The notes beneath the pieces are model-generated. The model saw nothing but the letters and a program-made list of their open reading frames with translations. It was not told the DNA's origin and searched no databases. Positions 9,002 through 17,488 of a stretch of DNA of 64,000 nt are shown piece after piece; within the stretch, counting starts at the first letter, position 1; each line of letters opens with the position of its first letter. Source of the stretch: Solibacillus sp. FSL R5-0449 (GTDB lineage Bacteria > Bacillota > Bacilli > Bacillales_A > Planococcaceae); NCBI RefSeq assembly GCF_037975215.1, contig NZ_CP150239.1:282001-346000 (forward strand). The letters run 5' to 3'. A program made the translations under genes and the position numbers.

Positions 9002-11104
9002 ATGAATAAGTTTTTAAATCCAATTACAGATTGGGTCTCAACAAAACGCGGTGCCTGGATTACACTTATTGTCTGGCTTGTGTTGATGATTGGCTTAAGC
9101 GCCGGTCCGATGCTAAGTGAATATAAAGTGACCAACTTCCAATCACTGCCAGATGATGCACAATCAATTATCGTTGAAAATAAGTTAAGCGAGTACTTCC
9201 CGAATGATGAAGGAACACCAGGTATATTGGTTTTCCATAATGAAAACAGGGAAATTAACGTCGAAAGCGTAAAAGAAATTTTAAATGCAGTAATTGCGGA
9301 AAATATTGAAGGTGTTGACCAGATTGTTGACATTTCAAACTTGCCGCCACAAGCTTTAGCAGGATTTACGTCGGAAGATAAATCGACGATGATCGTACCG
9401 ATGACGCTTGAGCAAGGTCTTGGAAATTCGGCTTATGCGGAAATTAACGATTTTGCTTCTGAAATCGGAAATGAAGCAGCTGAAAAAACAGGGGATACAC
9501 AATTTTACATTACTGGTCCAGCAGGGATTGCCGGCGATACTGTAAAACTGTTTGAACAAGCAGACTTACAGCTATTATTTGCGACAATCGGGATTATTTT
9601 AGTTCTATTAATTATCATTTACCGTTCACCGCTATTAGCGATTATTCCATTACTTGCAACGGTAATTGTTTATCAAGTAGTAAATCAGTCGGTTGCTTTA
9701 ATGGGGGCAGCTGGTTTAGAAATTAATAACTCTACCACATCGATTATGAGTATCCTTTTGTTTGCTGCAGTAATCGATTACTCATTATTCGTGTTCTCGC
9801 GTTACCGTGAAGAACTGAACCATTACGAAAACAAATATGAAGCAATGAAGTATGCGATGCGTGCAACTGGCGAGCCAGTATTCTTTGCAGGCGGAACCGT
9901 GTTGGCGGCAATGCTTGTCCTATTCTTGGCCGATTTCCGTGACTATCAAAACTTCGCGCCAATCTTTGGTACAGCAGTATTTGTTATTATGCTAGGTTCA
10001 GTTACATTAGTTCCGGCGTTATTTGCCTTGTTTGGCCGTAAAGCATTCTGGCCGAAAGTACCGAAATTTGGTGAGACAAAAGAAGTAAAACATGGAATTT
10101 GGGGAGCAATTGCCAAGTTTGTTGTAAACAAACCTTATTTATCAGGTGGATTAGTCCTGATTTTCATGATTATTACTTCATTAAATGTGTTCAACTTAGA
10201 TTATGAGTTTGATACGGTGAAATCTTTCCCTGAAGAATTGCCATCACGTGTCGGCTATGAAATTGTCGAGTCACGCTTTGATAAAGGGGAACTTGCTCCT
10301 ACATCACTTTTAGTCGAAAGTGAACAGGCATTAACAGAGCAGCAAAAGCAAGATTTAACGGAAGCATTATTAGCAGAAGATGAAATTGCATCTGTTCGCC
10401 CGTCAGCTGTTTCAGAAGACGAAACAAAAATGAAATTAACAATGGCTTTTGATTTAAATCCATATGATCCGGAAGCAATCGATAAGCTTGAAGAAATGCG
10501 TGAAAACAGTGCGGATTACTTAGCGGCAGCCGGAATTGACGGTGAGATGCACTTTGCGGGAACAACAGCGAAATTGCTGGATGAGCGCAATGTAAACAAT
10601 GCTGATATTATTAAAATTGTCCTTTTAGAAACAATTTTAATTTTAGTATTATTATTTGTCCTTACAAAATCTTGGAAAATGCCGATTTACATGATGGCAA
10701 CCATTTTAGTGTCGTATTTATCGGCATTGGGATTAGGATTATTCCTAGTTGATGTATTATTTGGCTATGATGCAATCAGTACTCGTGTACCTGTCTATGC
10801 ATTCATATTCCTTGTTGCGCTAGGTATAGACTACAATATTATTTTAGTGTCCCGATTCCTTGAAGAGCGCAAACACACAACAGTGAAACAGGCGCTTGAA
10901 ATTGCTATCCGTAATACAGGCGGTGTTATTTCGTCAGCAGGGATTATACTTGCAGCAACTTTCGCGGCATTAATGACAATGCCAATTGCCGATCTGTTCG
11001 TATTCGGCTTTATCGTTGCAGTAGGTATTTTGATTGATACATTCCTAGTACGCGGTATGTTATTGCCGATGCTGATATTAACATTTGAAAAAGACAAGAA
11101 GTAA
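9002..11104 (+). CDS. MMPL/RND-family membrane transporter (YdfJ-like)
   Basis: Large exporter of 700 residues with the two-fold RND architecture: one hydrophobic segment near residues 15-35, an extracytoplasmic domain to about 190, a bundle of hydrophobic segments at about 190-345, another segment near 380-400, a second extracytoplasmic domain to about 535 and a final bundle. The segments AAVIDYSLFVFSRYREE and VALGIDYNIILVSRF are the duplicated MMPL signatures with intramembrane Asp. The ATG at 9002 follows AAAGGAGG (8988-8995); an earlier in-frame GTG at 8981 has no such site. Relatives export lipids or drugs. The two-component genes just downstream may control it (inference). Confidence 0.88.
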   Translation: MNKFLNPITDWVSTKRGAWITLIVWLVLMIGLSAGPMLSEYKVTNFQSLPDDAQSIIVENKLSEYFPNDEGTPGILVFHNENREINVESVKEILNAVIAENIEGVDQIVDISNLPPQALAGFTSEDKSTMIVPMTLEQGLGNSAYAEINDFASEIGNEAAEKTGDTQFYITGPAGIAGDTVKLFEQADLQLLFATIGIILVLLIIIYRSPLLAIIPLLATVIVYQVVNQSVALMGAAGLEINNSTTSIMSILLFAAVIDYSLFVFSRYREELNHYENKYEAMKYAMRATGEPVFFAGGTVLAAMLVLFLADFRDYQNFAPIFGTAVFVIMLGSVTLVPALFALFGRKAFWPKVPKFGETKEVKHGIWGAIAKFVVNKPYLSGGLVLIFMIITSLNVFNLDYEFDTVKSFPEELPSRVGYEIVESRFDKGELAPTSLLVESEQALTEQQKQDLTEALLAEDEIASVRPSAVSEDETKMKLTMAFDLNPYDPEAIDKLEEMRENSADYLAAAGIDGEMHFAGTTAKLLDERNVNNADIIKIVLLETILILVLLFVLTKSWKMPIYMMATILVSYLSALGLGLFLVDVLFGYDAISTRVPVYAFIFLVALGIDYNIILVSRFLEERKHTTVKQALEIAIRNTGGVISSAGIILAATFAALMTMPIADLFVFGFIVAVGILIDTFLVRGMLLPMLILTFEKDKK

Positions 11105-11115
11105 TGGTTAGATGA

Positions 11116-11146
11116 AGGGACATCGAGTAATTCGATGTCTCTTTTT
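11116..11146 (+). terminator. Rho-independent terminator
   Basis: Hairpin with arms GGGACATCGA and TCGATGTCTC followed by TTTTT, directly after the MMPL transporter. Confidence 0.85.
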
Positions 11147-11214
11147 ATGGATAGAATAAGGAACAGTATTTGAGAGATAGGAGTTCCTTAAAAATAGATA
11201 AGGCGGTGATTTCA

Positions 11215-11883
11215 ATGCGGATATTAGTTGTAGATGACGATGCATTTATACGGAAATTAATTGGCATTCATTTGAAAAAAGAAGGGTTCGAAGCGCTGTT
11301 TGCAAGTGACGGAATGGAAGCATTAAATTTATTGCAGCAGGAGCCGGTCGATCTGGCGATTGTCGATGTAATGATGCCGAAAATGGATGGCATAAGCTTG
11401 ACGAAAAATCTCGCTGAAATCGGTGTACCTGTATTGATGCTGACTGCCAAAACAACACTCGATGATAAGGAAAAAGGTTTTTTGGCGGGCGCGGACGACT
11501 ATATGGTGAAGCCATTTGAACCGAAAGAACTGCTGTTTAGAGTACGGGCGATTTTACGGCGCTTTCAAAAAGTGGAACGAAGTCAAATAAAGATTGCCAA
11601 TATGCTCATTGATCGGCAAACATATGAAGTAAAAGTAGGGGAGCAAGTATCACTGCTGCCTTTAAAAGAATTTGAGCTATTGGGCATTTTATGTTCAAGA
11701 CCGGAAGTCGTATTTACGCGAGACCAGTTAATGGAACAAGTATGGGGCTATGATTATGACGGGGATGACTTTACACTGACAACACATATTAAGCGTCTGC
11801 GCAGCCGGTTGGAAGAAGTGAATGCACAGGTGAAAATTCAAACCGTACGCGGAATCGGCTATAAAATTGAGGAACTGAAATGA
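11215..11883 (+). CDS. Two-component response regulator, OmpR/PhoB family
   Basis: Receiver domain residues 1-115 with acidic pocket VVDDD, phospho-acceptor Asp51 in IVDVMMPKMDG, Thr in LMLTAK and Lys in MVKPF. A winged-helix DNA-binding domain follows at about 125-222. Total 222 residues, normal for the family. The start at 11215 was taken because the receiver fold begins there (MRILVVDDD) and AAGGCGG lies upstream; an in-frame TTG at 11170 adds 15 unlikely residues. The stop overlaps the kinase start by 4 nt. Separated from the MMPL gene by a terminator, so it has its own promoter. Confidence 0.92.
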   Translation: MRILVVDDDAFIRKLIGIHLKKEGFEALFASDGMEALNLLQQEPVDLAIVDVMMPKMDGISLTKNLAEIGVPVLMLTAKTTLDDKEKGFLAGADDYMVKPFEPKELLFRVRAILRRFQKVERSQIKIANMLIDRQTYEVKVGEQVSLLPLKEFELLGILCSRPEVVFTRDQLMEQVWGYDYDGDDFTLTTHIKRLRSRLEEVNAQVKIQTVRGIGYKIEELK

Positions 11884-13253
11884 AAACATTATACAGGCAA
11901 TATATTGTCGTGACATTGGCTGTCATCGTCATAAGCATTACAATGTCGATGCTGTTAATCGGACAAATTTATAAATCGCAAATTCGACCTGATACAGACG
12001 CCAAAAATTATGGGGTAGCCCAGGAAGTACAGCAAATTTTAAAAGCAATGCCGAAAGAAAGTGCGGATGCCTACTTTCAGTCAATAGCAAAGCTTGGCTA
12101 CCAAATAGGGGTTATTTATCCTGATGGTAGCTTAACTTCATACGGAAGTGAGTTTAAAAAAACAAAGCTCACACCTGAGATGCTAGATATCGTCGGTACC
12201 GATGATGTGTATCACGGCATTCGCGACTATAATGGTTCTTCCTACTTTATGAATCATTTCGCAAATGATATTCGAAATACAATCGGTATATCATTTCAAC
12301 TAAATGATGAAAGCTATGCATTTTTCATTCGTCAGGAAAATGCGACACTGTTTTCTGAAATGCATTTATTGATCGTTAGCTTCATTATTATTACGGCTTT
12401 AGTTATTTTATTGACAATGATTCTACTTGCCCGTCAGCTTGTCAGACCATTGAAGCAATTGCAGCAGGCAACAAAGCAAATCGCTCTTGAAAATTATGAT
12501 ATCCAGTTATCGATTGATCGTGATGATGAGCTCGGTCAGCTTGCAACTCAATTTCAAAAGATGGCCAATCGCCTCGCGGAAAATGATCAGATTAAGAAAG
12601 ACTTCATAAATAATGTGTCACACGATTTCCAATCACCGTTGCTCAACATTCAAGGCTATGCAAATGTATTGAAGGACGCGGACAATACAGAGGAAGAACG
12701 TGTGCAATATTTGGAGATTATTGAGCAGGAAACGAAGCGCCTTTCCGCATTAACAAAGCAGTTGCTGTTACTGAGCTCGCTTGACCAGAAGAATTTACCG
12801 GTTCAAAAGAAAAACTATTCGTTAGATAAACAGTTGAAGGAACGGCTATTTGCAAAGCGTTGGAAACTGGATGATAAGCAGATGGAGCTTGTATATGAAC
12901 TGGAACCGGTTGAAGTTTTTGCAGATGAACAGTTAATGGAACAAGTTTGGGACAATCTGTTGTCAAATGCTATTCGCTACAGTGAAGATAAAGGAAAAAT
13001 TATTGTCACATGCAGTAAAAAGGATAATCAGATTTTTGTAACGATAAAAGATAAAGGGATCGGTATACCGGAAGAAGCACTTGAAAAGGTGAAGGAACGA
13101 TTTTACCGGGTAGACCCTTCACGCTCGAGTCAAAGCAGCGGGTTAGGTTTGGCGATTGTAACAGAAATCGTGAACCGTCATGGGGGACAGTTTACTATTG
13201 AAAGTGAGCTTGGAAAAGGAACTAAAGTAACAGTTGTTTTAAATGTCCAATAA
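11880..13253 (+). CDS. Sensor histidine kinase
   Basis: Membrane sensor kinase of 457 residues: TM1 about 8-28, extracytoplasmic sensor region about 30-160, TM2 about 163-185, HAMP about 185-235, phospho-acceptor His248 in NNVSHDFQSP, N-box DNLLSNAIRYS, G1 DKGIGIPE and G2 SSGLGLAIV. The residue after the usual HD pair is Phe (SHDFQSPL) rather than the common Leu/Ile. It overlaps the response-regulator stop as ATGA, so the two form a cognate pair. Signal unknown; the adjacent MMPL exporter is a possible target. Confidence 0.92.
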   Translation: MKTLYRQYIVVTLAVIVISITMSMLLIGQIYKSQIRPDTDAKNYGVAQEVQQILKAMPKESADAYFQSIAKLGYQIGVIYPDGSLTSYGSEFKKTKLTPEMLDIVGTDDVYHGIRDYNGSSYFMNHFANDIRNTIGISFQLNDESYAFFIRQENATLFSEMHLLIVSFIIITALVILLTMILLARQLVRPLKQLQQATKQIALENYDIQLSIDRDDELGQLATQFQKMANRLAENDQIKKDFINNVSHDFQSPLLNIQGYANVLKDADNTEEERVQYLEIIEQETKRLSALTKQLLLLSSLDQKNLPVQKKNYSLDKQLKERLFAKRWKLDDKQMELVYELEPVEVFADEQLMEQVWDNLLSNAIRYSEDKGKIIVTCSKKDNQIFVTIKDKGIGIPEEALEKVKERFYRVDPSRSSQSSGLGLAIVTEIVNRHGGQFTIESELGKGTKVTVVLNVQ

Positions 13254-13258
13254 AAGAA

Positions 13259-13302
13259 GGGCGCGTTAAAAGTGGAATGAAACTTTTAGCGCGCCCGTTT
13301 TA
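13259..13302. terminator. Bidirectional terminator between convergent genes
   Basis: Long hairpin with arms GGGCGCGTTAAAAGT and ACTTTTAGCGCGCCC followed by GTTTT on the plus strand. It serves the kinase gene and probably the convergent sugar kinase. Confidence 0.85.
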
Positions 13303-14241
13303 TTACGAAAGTTCTTTTAAGGAAGAGAGGGCATCAATTGCACCGACTTTTTCGCATACTTTTGCTGCAGCTTGGTTGGCAAATTCGATAACGGTTACCC
13401 ATTCATTGAACGAAATATTTGTATCTGCATATTTACTTAACTGATACATAACGGCACCGACAAAAGCATCACCTGCACCGGTTGTATCAATCGGTTTTAC
13501 AGGAAATGCCGGAACATTTGTAATTTGTCCGTTACGGATAAGCATTGTACCGGAAGCGCCTTGTGTAATGGCGATAGTTTTATCACTAAACTGTGTCAGC
13601 CATTCGATTGCCTGTTCGAAATTATCAGTCCTAGCGAATAATAACAGTTCTTCATCACTCATCTTAATGAAATTTGCAGCTTCAAGGAATGGTTCACATT
13701 TATGGATGAACAAATCGGAATCACCCTTCCATAAGTCTGCCCGGTAGTTTGGATCAAATGAAATAAAATGATTTTGAAGATGTAAAGTTTGCATTAGCTG
13801 TTCGTACGTTTTACTGAAAGGTTCACTTAAAAGGGCTGTAGCAGAGCCGAAATGAATCATATCCAGCGTCATGAGCTGTTGCAGGTCCAGATCTTCAACA
13901 GTGAGCAATTCGTCGGCACCACGATTAAAGATAAAATCCCGCTCCCCATCTTTTTGTCTTGAAACAAAGGCTAAAGTAGTCGGTGCAGACGGATCCATTA
14001 TTAATTGATCTGTATGAACACCAGCTTGCTCCAACGTTTGTTTTAAAAAGTGACCAAATGCATCATCGCCTACTTTTCCGCAAAAATATGCCTGTCCACC
14101 AAGCATCGCAATCGTTGCCGCAACATTTGCCGGAGCACCGCCTGCCTGCTTTTCAAACGATTTCGCTTCGATAATGGACACTTCCGTATGAGTTGTAAAA
14201 AAATCGATGAGCAATTCGCCAATACAAAGAATTTTTTTCAT
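13303..14241 (-). CDS. scrK: PfkB-family carbohydrate kinase, probable fructokinase
   Basis: Ribokinase-like sugar kinase of 312 residues. The N-terminal signature is GGAPANVAATIAMLGG, and the C-terminal signature DTTGAGDAFVGAV carries the catalytic Asp and anion hole. GKVGDDAFG and the overall pattern resemble fructokinases (ScrK), though 2-keto-3-deoxygluconate kinases share the fold. The start at 14241 was chosen because GGAGGAG lies at the proper distance; an upstream in-frame ATG would put that site inside the gene. It stands alone, with a shared terminator at its 3' end and no sugar transporter nearby. Confidence 0.8.
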   Translation of the reverse strand: MKKILCIGELLIDFFTTHTEVSIIEAKSFEKQAGGAPANVAATIAMLGGQAYFCGKVGDDAFGHFLKQTLEQAGVHTDQLIMDPSAPTTLAFVSRQKDGERDFIFNRGADELLTVEDLDLQQLMTLDMIHFGSATALLSEPFSKTYEQLMQTLHLQNHFISFDPNYRADLWKGDSDLFIHKCEPFLEAANFIKMSDEELLLFARTDNFEQAIEWLTQFSDKTIAITQGASGTMLIRNGQITNVPAFPVKPIDTTGAGDAFVGAVMYQLSKYADTNISFNEWVTVIEFANQAAAKVCEKVGAIDALSSLKELS

Positions 14242-14359
14242 AGCCGTCTCCTCCAAATATATGTGTTTCACTAAATATTGGCATAAAATTACTGGAATTA
14301 AAAATATTTACCCTAGGAGTTTATTAATTTAGAACAGGATTTTATTGAATAGCACAACA

Positions 14360-14391
14360 AAAACGTGAGTACGGAAATGTACTCACGTTTT
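14360..14391. terminator. Terminator downstream of madLM (bidirectional look)
   Basis: Perfect 13-bp inverted repeat AAAACGTGAGTAC / GTACTCACGTTTT with a 6-nt loop. Read on the minus strand it ends in TTTT and closes the madL-madM transcript. Confidence 0.8.
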
Positions 14392-14522
14392 ATCTATGCC
14401 AATTCAATTTTCGGAAGGTGGAATTTATCTTATAAAATTCTGGGGGAATGTTATAGAGAAAAATGTGACACCTTTTTGAAAATATGAAATTGCACCCTAT
14501 ATATCGAGAATGAATGATTAAC

Positions 14523-15284
14523 TTACCAAATCATATCTGTTAAGATGAATAACAGGGTAGGGCATAGTAAACAGCCTAAACCTGTGTAGAAAGTAGCTGT
14601 AACGGCGCCATACGGGACCAATCGTACATCCGTTGCAGCTAATCCTCCCGTAACACCGGAAGTAGTTCCCATTAAACCACCGTAAACCATTGCTGTTAAT
14701 GGATTGTTTAAACCGATGAATCGTGCGATAAACGGTGTTCCTACCATTACTAATACCGATTTTACTAACCCTGCGGCAATACTGATTGCAATAACTTCTG
14801 AACTAGCACCTAATGCAGCTCCTGTTACTGGACCAACAATATAAGTAACTGTACCGGCACCGATTGTAGCAAGACTTACAGCATCTGTATAACCGAAAAT
14901 AAGTGCAAAAATAATACCAACTACAAACGATAATCCAACACCGATAAATAGTGATGAAATCCCGCGAATACCAGCTTTTTTGATTTCGTCAAAGTTTGCT
15001 CCGAATGATGTAGCTACAATAGCGAAGTCACGAAGCATGCTGCCACCTAAAAGACCGATACCTGCAAATAGCGAAACATCAGCTAAACCTTTTGTACCTT
15101 CACTGTAAACACCGCCGAAATAAGCTAATACTAAACCGAGAACAATCGCAATAGCCGACCCATGAATAAGCCCCTTTGTTAACTTATTTGAAATCAAGTA
15201 AGCGACATACATTGTAATCCCGACAATAACGAATCCCGTAATTAAACCATTCGATTCTAGTGCAGTTTTTAGAGCTTCCCACAT
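14523..15284 (-). CDS. madM: Malonate transporter subunit MadM
   Basis: Large membrane subunit of the two-component malonate:sodium (MadLM/MSS) symporter, 253 residues, almost entirely hydrophobic with around eight or nine membrane segments. Segments such as GGSMLRDFAIVATSFGANFD are typical of MadM. It follows madL by one base on the same strand and ends before a hairpin terminator. The malonate decarboxylase genes are divergent from this pair, so it supplies malonate to them. Confidence 0.9.
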   Translation of the reverse strand: MWEALKTALESNGLITGFVIVGITMYVAYLISNKLTKGLIHGSAIAIVLGLVLAYFGGVYSEGTKGLADVSLFAGIGLLGGSMLRDFAIVATSFGANFDEIKKAGIRGISSLFIGVGLSFVVGIIFALIFGYTDAVSLATIGAGTVTYIVGPVTGAALGASSEVIAISIAAGLVKSVLVMVGTPFIARFIGLNNPLTAMVYGGLMGTTSGVTGGLAATDVRLVPYGAVTATFYTGLGCLLCPTLLFILTDMIW

Positions 15285-15285
15285 A

Positions 15286-15693
15286 TTAGTTTACCTCCCC
15301 TGTTGCCGGGTGATTTTTATTGAACTCAATGGCAGATTCCTTCGCCTTTTTCCCGCTTAACAATGGAACAACTAACCAGCTAATAAGTACGACTGCAATT
15401 CCTGCGATAATCGCTAGAGGACCTCCAGTTAATGCACCTAATACATTTTGACTTGCTGCCATTGCGATAACGATTGGGATATACATTGCATTCCAGAAAG
15501 CTAAGCCACTTTGGGCAGCTATACTGATTTTCCCGCTCTTCTGCAACTTATCAACCACCACAATTAATAGTAACATCGCAATACCTACGCCACCCACATT
15601 CGAATCAATCCCCATTAAAGCTCCGATTAATTCACCACAGAACATCCCAAATAAGAAACACCCAGCTAAAATGGCAACACCATATATAACCAT
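15286..15693 (-). CDS. madL: Malonate transporter subunit MadL
   Basis: Small subunit (135 residues) of the malonate:sodium symporter, with four hydrophobic segments and the conserved stretch MGIDSNVGGVGIAMLLLI. It is the first gene of the minus-strand madLM operon. The ribosome site AAAGGGGTG precedes its ATG at 15693. The promoter TTGATT-17-TATTCT and a palindrome overlapping the probable transcription start lie just upstream, next to the divergent GntR regulator. Confidence 0.9.
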   Translation of the reverse strand: MVIYGVAILAGCFLFGMFCGELIGALMGIDSNVGGVGIAMLLLIVVVDKLQKSGKISIAAQSGLAFWNAMYIPIVIAMAASQNVLGALTGGPLAIIAGIAVVLISWLVVPLLSGKKAKESAIEFNKNHPATGEVN

Positions 15694-15718
15694 AATTACA
15701 CCCCTTTGATTGTTTAGA

Positions 15719-15730
15719 ACAGTCGACTGT
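15719..15730. promoter_or_regulatory. Palindromic operator at the madL transcription start
   Basis: Perfect 12-bp palindrome ACAGTCGACTGT lying about 12 bp downstream of the madL -10 box. The core CAGTCGAC is repeated at the divergent regulator promoter (15843-15856). Likely bound by the GntR regulator (inference). Confidence 0.6.
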
Positions 15731-15741
15731 ATTCTGAATAT

Positions 15742-15770
15742 AGAATAAACAATAATAAATACATAATCAA
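15742..15770 (-). promoter_or_regulatory. Sigma-A-type promoter of madLM
   Basis: On the minus strand TTGATT (15765-15770), 17-bp spacer, TATTCT (15742-15747). The palindromic operator lies immediately downstream. Confidence 0.6.
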
Positions 15771-15810
15771 GAAAAATATTATTTTTTTTAGAGAAAAGTA
15801 GATAATACGA

Positions 15811-15839
15811 TTGAAATTTATGTTTTAAAGATATATTAT
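15811..15839 (+). promoter_or_regulatory. Sigma-A-type promoter of the GntR-mdc operon
   Basis: TTGAAA (15811-15816), 17-bp spacer, TATTAT (15834-15839). The expected start point falls in the operator at 15843-15856. Confidence 0.65.
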
Positions 15840-15842
15840 AAA

Positions 15843-15856
15843 TTGTATACAGTCGA
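15843..15856. promoter_or_regulatory. Candidate GntR operator at the mdc transcription start
   Basis: TTGTATACAGTCGA contains the GTATAC palindrome known from malonate-responsive GntR regulators (MatR-type core TTGTATACA) and shares TACAGTCGAC with the divergent madL operator region. Confidence 0.55.
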
Positions 15857-15884
15857 CCAAGTTCTTATAGAAGGAGAAGGTTAA

Positions 15885-16535
15885 ATGAATTATTTTGAAA
15901 GAGCATTGGACAATGCCTTATCAATTAGAATTGCCAATAACTTGCTCGAACAAGTATTGAATGGTGAGTTAAGACCTGGAGATCAAGTCGTTGAATCCAT
16001 TTATGCAGAACAGTACGAAACGAGCCGCTCTCCTGTAAGAGAAGCGATTTATTTATTAGCTACTGAAGGAATTATTGAACGTGTCCCTCGAAAAGGGGCA
16101 TTCATTAAAGGCTATACATTGGATGATATGAAAGATTTACTGGATGTGCGAAACCATTTGGAAATGCTGGCAGCAGAACGTATCGAAAATCCGAGTAAAG
16201 AAAAAGGCACTCTGAAAGAAATGAAAGCCGTCCTAACGAAGATGACGAAAACAAAAAGCTATACAGAATATACGCACTTAAACTATCAATTTCACTTTCT
16301 CATATTCAAATTAAGTAATAGCTTAGTGCTAAATGATATGTACAGTAAAATAGCTATCCCATTATTACGAATTCAAGTAATCCACTTTTCAAATAACGAA
16401 ATTATTGATAAGTCGATTTTGGAGCATACAAGTATTTACGAATGTTTAAAGAATGATGATTTGGATCAGCTGAAGTCCATTTTAAGAAAGCATACAGAGG
16501 ATGTAATCTTCAGTGTCCGTAATAAGCAGTTGTAA
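15885..16535 (+). CDS. GntR-family regulator (FCD/FadR subfamily), malonate-responsive candidate
   Basis: 216 residues: an N-terminal winged helix (about 10-75) with the GntR motif YETSRSPVREAIYLLATEGIIER, and an all-helical FCD-type effector domain (about 85-216) with His residues that could bind metal or ligand. Strong ribosome site AGAAGGAGAAGG. It is the first gene of the mdc operon and divergent from madL; operators with a shared core lie at both promoters. Mdc clusters are usually controlled by GntR (MdcY/MatR) or LysR (MdcR) proteins, so control by malonate or malonyl-CoA is likely (inference). Confidence 0.85.
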   Translation: MNYFERALDNALSIRIANNLLEQVLNGELRPGDQVVESIYAEQYETSRSPVREAIYLLATEGIIERVPRKGAFIKGYTLDDMKDLLDVRNHLEMLAAERIENPSKEKGTLKEMKAVLTKMTKTKSYTEYTHLNYQFHFLIFKLSNSLVLNDMYSKIAIPLLRIQVIHFSNNEIIDKSILEHTSIYECLKNDDLDQLKSILRKHTEDVIFSVRNKQL

Positions 16536-16559
16536 AACAAAGGGAGGGGGAAGTTAACG

Positions 16560-17486
16560 ATGAAACAGGCATGGCTTTTTCCAGGGCAAGGTTCGCAATA
16601 TGGCGGTTTTTTGGAGTCACTTCCTACACACCCTGCTATTAAAGAAACTTTGGATGAAGCTTCGGATGTTTTAAAAACAGACATTAAGCTGCTCGCAACA
16701 GCAGAAAAACTAATGAGTACCAAAAACGTCCAGATTACAATGCTGGCAGCCGGTGTTGCAACAGCCCGAGCCTTTTTAAATGAAGGAGCAAAACCGGACT
16801 ATTTGGCGGGTCACTCGGTAGGGGCATTTGCCGCTGCAGTGACGAGCGAAGTACTAACATTTAGTGATGCCCTGGGTTTAGTCTCACTTCGGGGAGAACT
16901 GATGGAATCTTTACAGGATGAGGCGTATGGAATGGCAGTTGTTGTAGGGTTACCTGAATCAACTCTTATAGAAATAACTCAGAAATTCCATACGGATGAA
17001 AAACCGGTCTATGTATCCAACCGCAATGCACCGCAGCAGTTGACTTTATCAGGGCATAAAGAAGCCATGCAAAATGTATTGGATTACGTAGCAGGAAAGG
17101 GCGCAAGTTCAGCAAAGATGCTGAATGTTTCTACACCATCCCATTGTCCTTTGTTTTTACCGGTTCAGGACCGATTGGCAAAAGAGATGGAGAGCATAAC
17201 GCTCCAAAGGCCGAAATTTCCGTTGATTTCAAATCGAAATGCACGAGTACTTCGCCAGCCTTCCCGTATTATTCAGGATTTGGCTGAAAGTATTGCGTTA
17301 CCTGTCAGGTGGCATGATGCGACTTCGATTTTATTCGAAAATGGTGTTCGTCAATTTATTGAAATGTCGCCAGGAGATGTATTAAAAAAACTTGCCAAAA
17401 ATGCGTTTCCGGAAGCGGATAGCTATAGTGTGGAAAAGAACGGATTTAATGATTGTCTATATTTAGCAAAAAATGAAGGGGTGTAA
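16560..17486 (+). CDS. mdcH: Malonate decarboxylase, malonyl-CoA:ACP malonyltransferase subunit (MdcH)
   Basis: FabD-like acyltransferase of 308 residues. The N-terminal motif is FPGQGSQY, and the nucleophile elbow GHSVG carries Ser86. In malonate decarboxylase this epsilon subunit primes the holo-ACP with malonate from malonyl-CoA. Strong ribosome site AAAGGGAGGGGG. It lies 24 nt after the regulator and 2 nt before mdcA. In many other organisms mdcH is the last gene; here it is the first enzyme gene of the operon. Confidence 0.88.
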   Translation: MKQAWLFPGQGSQYGGFLESLPTHPAIKETLDEASDVLKTDIKLLATAEKLMSTKNVQITMLAAGVATARAFLNEGAKPDYLAGHSVGAFAAAVTSEVLTFSDALGLVSLRGELMESLQDEAYGMAVVVGLPESTLIEITQKFHTDEKPVYVSNRNAPQQLTLSGHKEAMQNVLDYVAGKGASSAKMLNVSTPSHCPLFLPVQDRLAKEMESITLQRPKFPLISNRNARVLRQPSRIIQDLAESIALPVRWHDATSILFENGVRQFIEMSPGDVLKKLAKNAFPEADSYSVEKNGFNDCLYLAKNEGV

Positions 17487-17488
17487 AT

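Noticed and set aside
14272-14359. Promoter or operator for the PfkB kinase
   Set aside because: The region is AT-rich, with no convincing -35/-10 pair on the minus strand.
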